A stretch of 64,000 nucleotides of DNA, taken from positions 148,942,196 through 149,006,195 of the forward strand of contig OY804577.1 in the NCBI GenBank assembly GCA_963680875.1. The letters run 5' to 3'. Position numbers and translations under genes: made by a program. This document shows positions 41,880 to 53,472 of this stretch, in pieces (positions within the stretch are counted from its first letter, which is position 1; each line of letters starts with the position of its first letter). Source of the stretch: Bathymodiolus brooksi. Lineage: Eukaryota > Mollusca > Bivalvia > Mytilida > Modiolidae. The notes beneath the pieces were generated by a model that saw nothing but the letters and a program-made list of their open reading frames with translations, was not told where the DNA came from and ran no database searches.

Positions 41880-44800
41880 TTCCGTGTGATATTTATTGTA
41901 CGTTTCCTGGTGTCTAAGTGGTACTCTCAGTGTTAACATTCCGTGTGATATTTATTGTATGTTTCCTGGTGTCTAAGTGGTACTCTCAGTGTTAACATTC
42001 CGTGTGATATTTATTGTATGTTTCCTGGTGTCTAAGTGGTACTCTCAGTGTTAACATTCGTGTGATATTTATTGTATGTTTACTGGTGTCTAAGTGGTAC
42101 TCTCAGTGTTAACATTCCGTGTGATATTTATTGTATGTTTACTGGTGTCTAAGTGGTACTCTCAGTGTTAACATTCCGTGTGATATTTATTGTACGTTTC
42201 CTGGTGTCTAAGTGGTACTCTCAGTGTTAACATTCCGTGTGATATTTATTGTATGTTTCCTGGTGTCTAAGTGGTACTCTCAGTGTTAACATTCCGTGTG
42301 ATATTTATTGTATGTTTCCTGGTGTCTAAGTGGTACTCTCAGTGTTAACATTCGTGTGATATTTATTGTATGTTTCCTGGTGTCTAAGTGGTACTCTCAG
42401 TGTTAACATTCCGTGTGATATTTATTGTATGTTTCCTGGTGTCTAAGTGGTACTCTCAGTGTTAACATTCCGTGTGATATTTATTGTATGTTTACTGGTG
42501 TCTAAGTGGTACTCTCAGTGTTAACATTCCGTGTGATATATATTGTATGTTTACTGGTGTCTAAGTGGTACTCTCAGTGTTAACATTCCGTGTGATATTT
42601 ATTGTATGTTTCATGGTGTCTAAATGGTACTGTCAGTGTTAGCATTCCGTGTGATATTTATTGTACGTTTCCTGGTGTCTAAGTGGTACTCTCAGTGTTA
42701 ACATTCCGTGTGATATTTATTGTATGTTTCCTGGTGTCTAAGTGGTACTCTCAGTGTTAACATTCCGTGTGATATTTATTGTACGTTTCCTGGTGTCTAA
42801 GTGGTACTCTCTGTGTTAACATTCCGTGTGATATATATTGTATGTTTCCTGGTGTCTAAGTGGTACTCTCAGTGTTAACATTCCGTGTGATATTTATTGT
42901 ATGTTTCCTGGTGTCTAAGTGGTACTCTCAGTGTTAACATTCCGTGTGATATTTATTGTACGTTTCCTGGTGTCTAAGTGGTACTCTCAATGTTAACATT
43001 CCGTGTGATATTTATTGTATGTTGACTGGTGTCTAAGTGGTACTCTCAGTGTTACCATTCCGTGTGATATTTATTGTATGTTTCCTGGTGTCTAAGTGGT
43101 ACTCTCAGTGTTACCATTCCGTGTGATATTTATTGTACGTTTCCTGGTGTCTAAGTGGTACTCTCGGTGTTAACATTCCGTGTGATATTTATTGTATGTT
43201 TCCTGGTGTCGAAGTGGTACTCTCAGTGTTAACATTCCGTGTGATATTTATTGTATGTTTCCTGGTGTCTACGTTGTACTCTCAGTGTTAACATTCGTGT
43301 GATATTTATTGTATGTTTCCTGGTGTCTAAGTGGTACTCTCAGTGTTAACATTCCGTGTGATATTTATTGTATGTTTCCTGGTGTCTAAGTGGTACTCTC
43401 AGTGTTAACATTCGTGTGATATTTATTGTATGTTTCCTGGTGTCTAAGTGGTACTCTCAGTGTTAACATTCCGTGTGATATTTATTGTATGTTTCCTGTT
43501 GTCTAAGTGGTACTCTCAGTGTTAACATTCCGTGTGATATTTATTGTACGTTTCCTGGTGTCTAAGTGGTACTCTCAGTGTTAACATTCCGTGTGATATT
43601 TATTGTATGTTTCCTGGTGTCTAAGTGGTACTCTCAGTGTTAGCATTCCGTGTGATATTTATTGTATGTTTCCTGGTGTCTAAGTGGTACTCTCAGTGTT
43701 AATATTCGTGTGATATTTATTGTATGTTTCCTGGTGTCTAAGTGGTACTCTCAGTGTTAACATTCCGTGTGATAATTATTGTATGTTTACTGGTGTCTAA
43801 GTGGTACTCTCAGTGTTAGCATTCCGTGTGATATTTATTGTATGTTTCCTGGTGTCTAAGTGGTACTCTCAGTGTTAACATTCGTGTGATATTTATTGTA
43901 TGTTTCCTGGTGTCTAAGTGGTACTCTCAGTGTTAACATTCCGTGTGATAATTATTGTATGTTTACTGGTGTCTAAGTGGTACTCTCAGTGTTAACATTC
44001 CGTGTGATATTTATTGCGTGTTTACTGGTGTCTAAGTGGTACTCTCAGTGTTAACATTCGTGTGATAATTATTGTATGTTTACTGGTGTCTAAGTGGTAC
44101 TCTCAGTGTTAACATTCCGTGTGATATTTATTGCGTGTTTACTGGTGTCTAAGTGGTACTCTCAGTGTTAACATTCCGTGTGATATATATTGTATGTTTA
44201 CTGGTGTCTACGTGGTACTCTCAGTGTTAACATTCCGTGTGATATTTATTGTATGTTTCATGGTGTCTAAATGGTACTCTCATTGTTAACATTCCGTGTG
44301 ATATTTATTGTATGCTTACTGGTGTTTAAGTGGTACTCTCAGTGCTAACATTCCGTGTGATATTTATTGTACGTTTCCTGGTGTCTAAGTGGTACTCTCA
44401 GTGTTAACATTCCGTGTGATATTTATTGTATGTTTACTGGTGTCTAAGTGGTACTCTCAGTGTTAACATTCCGTGTGATATTTATTGTATGTTTCCTGGT
44501 GTCTAAGTGGTACTCTCAGTGTTAACATTCCGTGTGATATTTATTGTATGTTTCCTGGTGTCTAAGTGGTACTCTCCGTGTTACCATTCCGTGTGATATT
44601 TATTGTATGTTTCCTGGTGTCTAAATGGTACTCTCAGTGTTAACATTCCGTGTGATATTTATTGTATGTTTACTGGTGTCTAAATGGTACTCTCAGAGTT
44701 AACATTCCGTGTGATATTTATTGTATGTTTCCTGGTGTCTAAGTGGTACTCTCCGTGTTACCATTCCGTGTGATATTTATTATATGTTTCCTGGTGTCTA

Positions 44801-47800
44801 AATGGTACTCTCAGTGTTAACATTCCGTGTGATATTTATTGTATGCTTACTGGTGTCTAAGTGGTACTCTCAGTGTTAACATTCCGTGTGATATTTATTG
44901 TACTTTTCTTGGTGTCTAAGTGGTACTCTCAGTGTTAGCATTCCGTGTGATATTTATTGTATGTTTCCTGGTGTCTAAGTGGTACTCTCAGTGTTAACAT
45001 TCCGTGTGATATTTATTGTATGTTTCCTGGTGTCTAAGTGGTACTCTCAGTGTTAACATTCGTGTGATATTTATTGTATGTTTCCTGGTGTCTAAGTGGT
45101 ACTCTCAGAGTTAACATTCCGTGTGATATTTATTGTATGTTTCCTGGTGTCTAAGTGGTACTCTCAGTGTTAACATTCCGTGTGATATTTATTGTACGTT
45201 TCCTGGTGTCTAAGTGGTACTCTCAGTGTTAACATTCCGTGTGATATTTATTGTATGTTTCCTGGTGTCTAAGTGGTACTCTCAGTGTTAGCATTCCGTG
45301 TGATATTTATTGTATGTTTCCTGGTGTCTAAGTGGTACTCTCAGTGTTAATATTCGTGTGATATTTATTGTATGTTTCCTGGTGTCTAAGTGGTACTCTC
45401 AGTGTTAACATTCCGTGTGATAATTATTGTATGTTTACTGGTGTCTAAGTGGTACTCTCAGTGTTAGCATTCCGTGTGATATTTATTGTATGTTTCCTGG
45501 TGTCTAAGTGGTACTCTCAGTGTTAACATTCGTGTGATATTTATTGTATGTTTCCTGGTGTCTAAGTGGTACTCTCAGTGTTAACATTCCGTGTGATAAT
45601 TATTGTATGTTTACTGGTGTCTAAGTGGTACTCTCAGTGTTAACATTCCGTGTGATATTTATTGCGTGTTTACTGGTGTCTAAGTGGTACTCTCAGTGTT
45701 AACATTCGTGTGATAATTATTGTATGTTTACTGGTGTCTAAGTGGTACTCTCAGTGTTAACATTCCGTGTGATATTTATTGCGTGTTTACTGGTGTCTAA
45801 GTGGTACTCTCAGTGTTAACATTCCGTGTGATATTTATTGTATGCTTACTGGTGTCTAAGTGGTACTCTCAGTGCTAACATTCCGTGTGATATTTATTGT
45901 ACGTTTCCTGGTGTCTAAGTGGTACTCTCAGTGTTAACATTCCGTGTGATATTCATTGTATGTTTACTGGTGTCTAAGTGGTACTCTCAGTGTTAACATT
46001 CCGTGTGATATTTATTGTATGTTTCCTGGTGTCTAAGTGGTACTCTCAGTGTTAACATTCCGTGTGATATTTATTGTATGTTTCCTGGTGTCTAAGTGGT
46101 ACTCTCCGTGTTACCATTCCGTGTGATATTTATTGTATGTTTCCTGGTGTCTAAATGGTACTCTCAGTGTTAACATTCCGTGTGATATTTATTGTATGTT
46201 TACTGGTGTCTAAATGGTACTCTCAGAGTTAACATTCCGTGTGATATTTATTGTATGTTTCCTGGTGTCTAAGTGGTACTCTCCGTGTTACCATTCCGTG
46301 TGATATTTATTATATGTTTCCTGGTGTCTAAATGGTACTCTCAGTGTTAACATTCCGTGTGATATTTATTGTATGCTTACTGGTGTCTAAGTGGTACTCT
46401 CAGTGTTAACATTCCGTGTGATATTTATTGTACTTTTCTTGGTGTCTAAGTGGTACTCTCAGTGTTAGCATTCCGTGTGATATTTATTGTAAGTTTACTG
46501 GTGTCTAAGTGGTACTCTCAGTGTTAGCATTCCGTGTGATATTTATTGTATGTTTACTGGTGTCTAAGTGGTACTCTCAGTGTTAACATTCCGTGTGATA
46601 TTTATTGTACGTTTCCTGGTGTCTAAGTGGTACTCTCAGTGTTAACATTCCGTGTGATATTTATTGTATGTTTCCTGGTGTCTAAGTGGTACTCTCAGTG
46701 TTAACATTCCGTGTGATATTTATTGTATGTTTCCTGGTGTCTAAGTGGTACTCTCAGTGTTAACATTCCGTGTGATATTTATTGTACGTTTCCTGGTGTC
46801 TAAGTGGTACTCTCAGTGTTAACATTCCGTGTGATATTTATTGTATGTTTCCTGGTGTCTAAGTGGTACTCTCAGTGTTAACATTCCGTGTGATATTTAT
46901 TGTATGTTTCCTGGTGTCTAAGTGGTACTCTCAGTGTTAACATTCGTGTGATATTTATTGTATGTTTACTGGTGTCTAAGTGGTACTCTCAGTGTTAACA
47001 TTCCGTGTGATATTTATTGTATGTTTACTGGTGTCTAAGTGGTACTCTCAGTGTTAACATTCCGTGTGATATTTATTGTACGTTTCCTGGTGTCTAAGTG
47101 GTACTCTCAGTGTTAACATTCCGTGTGATATTTATTGTATGTTTCCTGGTGTCTAAGTGGTACTCTCAGTGTTAACATTCCGTGTGATATTTATTGTATG
47201 TTTCCTGGTGTCTAAGTGGTACTCTCAGTGTTAACATTCGTGTGATATTTATTGTATGTTTCCTGGTGTCTAAGTGGTACTCTCAGTGTTAACATTCCGT
47301 GTGATATTTATTGTATGTTTCCTGGTGTCTAAGTGGTACTCTCAGTGTTAACATTCCGTGTGATATTTATTGTATGTTTACTGGTGTCTAAGTGGTACTC
47401 TCAGTGTTAACATTCCGTGTGATATATATTGTATGTTTACTGGTGTCTAAGTGGTACTCTCAGTGTTAACATTCCGTGTGATATTTATTGTATGTTTCAT
47501 GGTGTCTAAATGGTACTGTCAGTGTTAGCATTCCGTGTGATATTTATTGTACGTTTCCTGGTGTCTAAGTGGTACTCTCAGTGTTAACATTCCGTGTGAT
47601 ATTTATTGTATGTTTCCTGGTGTCTAAGTGGTACTCTCAGTGTTAACATTCCGTGTGATATTTATTGTACGTTTCCTGGTGTCTAAGTGGTACTCTCTGT
47701 GTTAACATTCCGTGTGATATATATTGTATGTTTCCTGGTGTCTAAGTGGTACTCTCAGTGTTAACATTCCGTGTGATATTTATTGTATGTTTCCTGGTGT

Positions 47801-50800
47801 CTAAGTGGTACTCTCAGTGTTAACATTCCGTGTGATATTTATTGTACGTTTCCTGGTGTCTAAGTGGTACTCTCAATGTTAACATTCCGTGTGATATTTA
47901 TTGTATGTTGACTGGTGTCTAAGTGGTACTCTCAGTGTTACCATTCCGTGTGATATTTATTGTATGTTTCCTGGTGTCTAAGTGGTACTCTCAGTGTTAC
48001 CATTCCGTGTGATATTTATTGTACGTTTCCTGGTGTCTAAGTGGTACTCTCGGTGTTAACATTCCGTGTGATATTTATTGTATGTTTCCTGGTGTCGAAG
48101 TGGTACTCTCAGTGTTAACATTCCGTGTGATATTTATTGTATGTTTCCTGGTGTCTACGTTGTACTCTCAGTGTTAACATTCGTGTGATATTTATTGTAT
48201 GTTTCCTGGTGTCTAAGTGGTACTCTCAGTGTTAACATTCCGTGTGATATTTATTGTATGTTTCCTGGTGTCTAAGTGGTACTCTCAGTGTTAACATTCG
48301 TGTGATATTTATTGTATGTTTCCTGGTGTCTAAGTGGTACTCTCAGTGTTAACATTCCGTGTGATATTTATTGTATGTTTCCTGTTGTCTAAGTGGTACT
48401 CTCAGTGTTAACATTCCGTGTGATATTTATTGTACGTTTCCTGGTGTCTAAGTGGTACTCTCAGTGTTAACATTCCGTGTGATATTTATTGTATGTTTCC
48501 TGGTGTCTAAGTGGTACTCTCAGTGTTAGCATTCCGTGTGATATTTATTGTATGTTTCCTGGTGTCTAAGTGGTACTCTCAGTGTTAATATTCGTGTGAT
48601 ATTTATTGTATGTTTCCTGGTGTCTAAGTGGTACTCTCAGTGTTAACATTCCGTGTGATAATTATTGTATGTTTACTGGTGTCTAAGTGGTACTCTCAGT
48701 GTTAGCATTCCGTGTGATATTTATTGTATGTTTCCTGGTGTCTAAGTGGTACTCTCAGTGTTAACATTCGTGTGATATTTATTGTATGTTTCCTGGTGTC
48801 TAAGTGGTACTCTCAGTGTTAACATTCCGTGTGATAATTATTGTATGTTTACTGGTGTCTAAGTGGTACTCTCAGTGTTAACATTCCGTGTGATATTTAT
48901 TGCGTGTTTACTGGTGTCTAAGTGGTACTCTCAGTGTTAACATTCGTGTGATAATTATTGTATGTTTACTGGTGTCTAAGTGGTACTCTCAGTGTTAACA
49001 TTCCGTGTGATATTTATTGCGTGTTTACTGGTGTCTAAGTGGTACTCTCAGTGTTAACATTCCGTGTGATATATATTGTATGTTTACTGGTGTCTACGTG
49101 GTACTCTCAGTGTTAACATTCCGTGTGATATTTATTGTATGTTTCATGGTGTCTAAATGGTACTCTCATTGTTAACATTCCGTGTGATATTTATTGTATG
49201 CTTACTGGTGTTTAAGTGGTACTCTCAGTGCTAACATTCCGTGTGATATTTATTGTACGTTTCCTGGTGTCTAAGTGGTACTCTCAGTGTTAACATTCCG
49301 TGTGATATTTATTGTATGTTTACTGGTGTCTAAGTGGTACTCTCAGTGTTAACATTCCGTGTGATATTTATTGTATGTTTCCTGGTGTCTAAGTGGTACT
49401 CTCAGTGTTAACATTCCGTGTGATATTTATTGTATGTTTCCTGGTGTCTAAGTGGTACTCTCCGTGTTACCATTCCGTGTGATATTTATTGTATGTTTCC
49501 TGGTGTCTAAATGGTACTCTCAGTGTTAACATTCCGTGTGATATTTATTGTATGTTTACTGGTGTCTAAATGGTACTCTCAGAGTTAACATTCCGTGTGA
49601 TATTTATTGTATGTTTCCTGGTGTCTAAGTGGTACTCTCCGTGTTACCATTCCGTGTGATATTTATTATATGTTTCCTGGTGTCTAAATGGTACTCTCAG
49701 TGTTAACATTCCGTGTGATATTTATTGTATGCTTACTGGTGTCTAAGTGGTACTCTCAGTGTTAACATTCCGTGTGATATTTATTGTACTTTTCTTGGTG
49801 TCTAAGTGGTACTCTCAGTGTTAGCATTCCGTGTGATATTTATTGTATGTTTCCTGGTGTCTAAGTGGTACTCTCAGTGTTAACATTCCGTGTGATATTT
49901 ATTGTATGTTTCCTGGTGTCTAAGTGGTACTCTCAGTGTTAACATTCGTGTGATATTTATTGTATGTTTCCTGGTGTCTAAGTGGTACTCTCAGAGTTAA
50001 CATTCCGTGTGATATTTATTGTATGTTTCCTGGTGTCTAAGTGGTACTCTCAGTGTTAACATTCCGTGTGATATTTATTGTACGTTTCCTGGTGTCTAAG
50101 TGGTACTCTCAGTGTTAACATTCCGTGTGATATTTATTGTATGTTTCCTGGTGTCTAAGTGGTACTCTCAGTGTTAGCATTCCGTGTGATATTTATTGTA
50201 TGTTTCCTGGTGTCTAAGTGGTACTCTCAGTGTTAATATTCGTGTGATATTTATTGTATGTTTCCTGGTGTCTAAGTGGTACTCTCAGTGTTAACATTCC
50301 GTGTGATAATTATTGTATGTTTACTGGTGTCTAAGTGGTACTCTCAGTGTTAGCATTCCGTGTGATATTTATTGTATGTTTCCTGGTGTCTAAGTGGTAC
50401 TCTCAGTGTTAACATTCGTGTGATATTTATTGTATGTTTCCTGGTGTCTAAGTGGTACTCTCAGTGTTAACATTCCGTGTGATAATTATTGTATGTTTAC
50501 TGGTGTCTAAGTGGTACTCTCAGTGTTAACATTCCGTGTGATATTTATTGCGTGTTTACTGGTGTCTAAGTGGTACTCTCAGTGTTAACATTCGTGTGAT
50601 AATTATTGTATGTTTACTGGTGTCTAAGTGGTACTCTCAGTGTTAACATTCCGTGTGATATTTATTGCGTGTTTACTGGTGTCTAAGTGGTACTCTCAGT
50701 GTTAACATTCCGTGTGATATTTATTGTATGCTTACTGGTGTCTAAGTGGTACTCTCAGTGCTAACATTCCGTGTGATATTTATTGTACGTTTCCTGGTGT

Positions 50801-51665
50801 CTAAGTGGTACTCTCAGTGTTAACATTCCGTGTGATATTCATTGTATGTTTACTGGTGTCTAAGTGGTACTCTCAGTGTTAACATTCCGTGTGATATTTA
50901 TTGTATGTTTCCTGGTGTCTAAGTGGTACTCTCAGTGTTAACATTCCGTGTGATATTTATTGTATGTTTCCTGGTGTCTAAGTGGTACTCTCCGTGTTAC
51001 CATTCCGTGTGATATTTATTGTATGTTTCCTGGTGTCTAAATGGTACTCTCAGTGTTAACATTCCGTGTGATATTTATTGTATGTTTACTGGTGTCTAAA
51101 TGGTACTCTCAGAGTTAACATTCCGTGTGATATTTATTGTATGTTTCCTGGTGTCTAAGTGGTACTCTCCGTGTTACCATTCCGTGTGATATTTATTATA
51201 TGTTTCCTGGTGTCTAAATGGTACTCTCAGTGTTAACATTCCGTGTGATATTTATTGTATGCTTACTGGTGTCTAAGTGGTACTCTCAGTGTTAACATTC
51301 CGTGTGATATTTATTGTACTTTTCTTGGTGTCTAAGTGGTACTCTCAGTGTTAGCATTCCGTGTGATATTTATTGTAAGTTTACTGGTGTCTAAGTGGTA
51401 CTCTCAGTGTTAGCATTCCGTGTGATATTTATTGTATGTTTACTGGTGTCTAAGTGGTACTCTCAGTGTTAACATTCCGTGTGATATTTATTGTACGTTT
51501 CCTGGTGTCTAAGTGGTACTCTCAGTGTTAACATTCCGTGTGATATTTATTGTATGTTTCCTGGTGTCTAAGTGGTACTCTCAGTGTTAACATTCCGTGT
51601 GATATTTATTGTATGTTTCCTGGTGTCTAAGTGGTACTCTCAGTGTTAACATTCCGTGTGATATT
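41880..51665. repeat. Head-to-tail block duplication in the satellite, period 4,886 bp (two copies)
   Basis: Copy A is about 41.88-46.77 kb and copy B about 46.77-51.66 kb. Markers at exactly 4,886 bp include CATTCG at 42,055 and 46,941, the rare GTTTCCTGTT at 43,491 and 48,377, TCTCAGAGTT at 44,691 and 49,577 and again at 46,221 and 51,107, and AAGTTTACTG at 46,491 and 51,377. 4,886 bp equals 83 units minus eleven single-base deletions. Within each copy, subblocks recur again at 1,530 and 1,648 bp (44,691 to 46,221; 43,701 to 45,349). Confidence 0.88.
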
Positions 51666-52394
51666 TATTGTATGTTTCCTGGTGTCTAAGTGGTACTCTC
51701 AGTGTTAACATTCCGTGTGATATTTATTGTACGTTTCATGGTGTCTAAGTGGTACTCTCAGTGTTAACATTCTGTGTGATATTTATTGTACGTTTCCTGG
51801 TGTCTAAGTGGTACTCTCAGTGTTAACATTCCGTGTGATATTTATTGTACGTTTCCTGGTGTCTAAGTGGTACTCTCAGTGTTAACATTCCGTGTGATAT
51901 TTATTGTACGTTTCCTGGTGTCTAAGTGGTACTCTCAGTGTTAACATTCCGTGTGATATTTATTGTACGTTTCCTGGTGTCTAAGTGGTACTCTCAGTGT
52001 TAACATTCCGTGTGATATTTATTGTATGTTTCCTGGTGTCTAAATGGTACTCTCAGTGTTAGCATTCCGTGTGATATTTATAGTACGTTTCCTGGTGTCT
52101 AAGTGGTACTCTCAGTGTTAACATTCCGTGTGATATTTATTGTACGTTTCCTGGTGTCTAAGTGGTACTCTCAGTGTTAACATTCCGTGTGATATTTATT
52201 GTATGTTTCCTGGTGTCTAAGTGGTACTCTCAGTGTTAACATTCGGTGTGATATTTATTGTATGTTTCCTGGTGTCTAAGTGGTACTCTCGGTGTTAACA
52301 TTCCGTGTGATATTTATTGTACGTTTCCTGGTGTCTAAGTGGTACTCTCAGTGTTAACATTCCGTGTGATATTTATTGTATGTTTCCTGATGTC

Positions 52395-53472
52395 GGTAAT
52401 AAGATGAGAGTGACAGCAGTGTACACTCTAATCGATCTGTTTGAATTTGCATCCTTTCTTGTGTTTTATTATTATTTTTCTCTTGAACTATTGAATCGGG
52501 AGGGGTGAAGTTTCACAAGCTAGATTAATTCCGTCATATTTCTTTGCACCTATCAGAAACCGGAATCAGTCATATAGTTGCTGTCTTGTCCATCAATGTT
52601 TTTGTCTTGTATGCATATTTTATTCAGTATATTTTGTTCCAAATGGCTTTGGTTATTTCTATGACCATCACCCATGGAGGGACGTGCTATAGGATGGAGG
52701 TACAATAGAGCACACCCACACGATATACTGGAAAGTTTGTAATTTATTAAAAGAGTGTACATTTTAGTCTAGTATTCCTCCCAAGCCAGGTGTTTCCAGT
52801 TCACTTCTATCAAGAACCCCAGATTTACAGAACGACAGATCATACAAGAAATTATAATGTAACTTCTTTAAAGAGAATAAAAAATGAATCGTCAAGTCTT
52901 ATTAATAATTAAACTGAAACGTTTTTAATATTTAATGCTATACTAAACAAAGAGAGATAACTCAGTTATAATATTATTACTTATTCTTGCTTGTAGTTAC
53001 TGCAGTACCATCGTCTCCCGAAGAATGATTGGAGGTGCATAGCTCAGAAAGTTTAGTTTGAACAGTTTGTTGCGAAAACATTCAGACACACATAAACGTG
53101 TAACATGAGGTCAAATAAACAAAATAATGTTAATATAACATGACGGAATAAACAAATAACAAACAGAATAGTTAATACAAACATGCTTCATAAAAGTTAT
53201 GACAAATATTCTTTATACATATAATCTACAAACTCTGATCTAAAATGGTTTGCATAGCAACACCAAGTACACAAAGCAAAGTGATAAAGAATTAAACACT
53301 TTGTTGAATGATAAAACGTTCGTCTCACTAAGAGACTTTTTCAATGTCTAATGTCGAACCAATATGACGACTTTACAAGTTCAAAAAAAGTTTTTGATGG
53401 CCAATGTGAGGGACAAAAGGCCCAGATGTTATGTGTGTCATGAAATATAATAGAATTGAAATGACATATATA
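52395..53472. other. Unique AT-rich sequence between the two satellite arrays, no gene found
   Basis: The satellite stops abruptly at the left and the 40-bp array begins at the right. Open frames here are short (at most about 69 codons) and look like chance. A small hairpin GTCTC-ACTAA-GAGAC lies near 53,321-53,336. I see no tRNA, rRNA or transposon terminus. Confidence 0.6.

Larger units (their letters stand above)
1..52394. repeat. 59-bp satellite array, about 890 copies, continuing beyond the left edge
   Basis: A 59-bp unit is repeated head to tail without interruption; a consensus copy can be read at 60-118. By count the unit has 11 A, 26 T, 9 C and 13 G (37% GC), so the plus strand is strongly T-rich. 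Most copies contain the 8-bp palindrome TGTTAACA, with an HpaI site GTTAAC. A common 58-bp variant lacks one C (CATTCGTG instead of CATTCCGTG), and one 57-bp unit lies near 12,891-12,905. Recurrent point variants (GTCGAAGTGG, TCTACGTTGTA, TTGCGTGTTTACTGG, GATATATATTG, TTGACTGG, CTCGGTG) recur in the same order in several blocks, which shows higher-order structure. No ORF of 60 codons or more lies inside the array; the unit length is not a multiple of 3 and stops occur in all frames. I do not recognise the satellite family. The final copy breaks off at GATGTC, about 52,394. Confidence 0.98.

Noticed and set aside
1..52394. CRISPR array
   Set aside because: The repeats abut directly with no unique spacers, and the context is eukaryotic. 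It is a satellite.
1..52394. CENP-B box in the satellite
   Set aside because: No match to the TTCG...CGGG core in the unit, so centromere function cannot be argued from a motif.
52317..52508. Open frame of 63 codons across the satellite edge
   Set aside because: Its first half is satellite sequence and its second half is unique DNA. It is a chance junction frame with no similarity or start context.
53321..53336. Small GTCTC/GAGAC hairpin followed by T run, terminator-like
   Set aside because: A 5-bp stem in eukaryotic DNA with no gene upstream is not evidence for a terminator.
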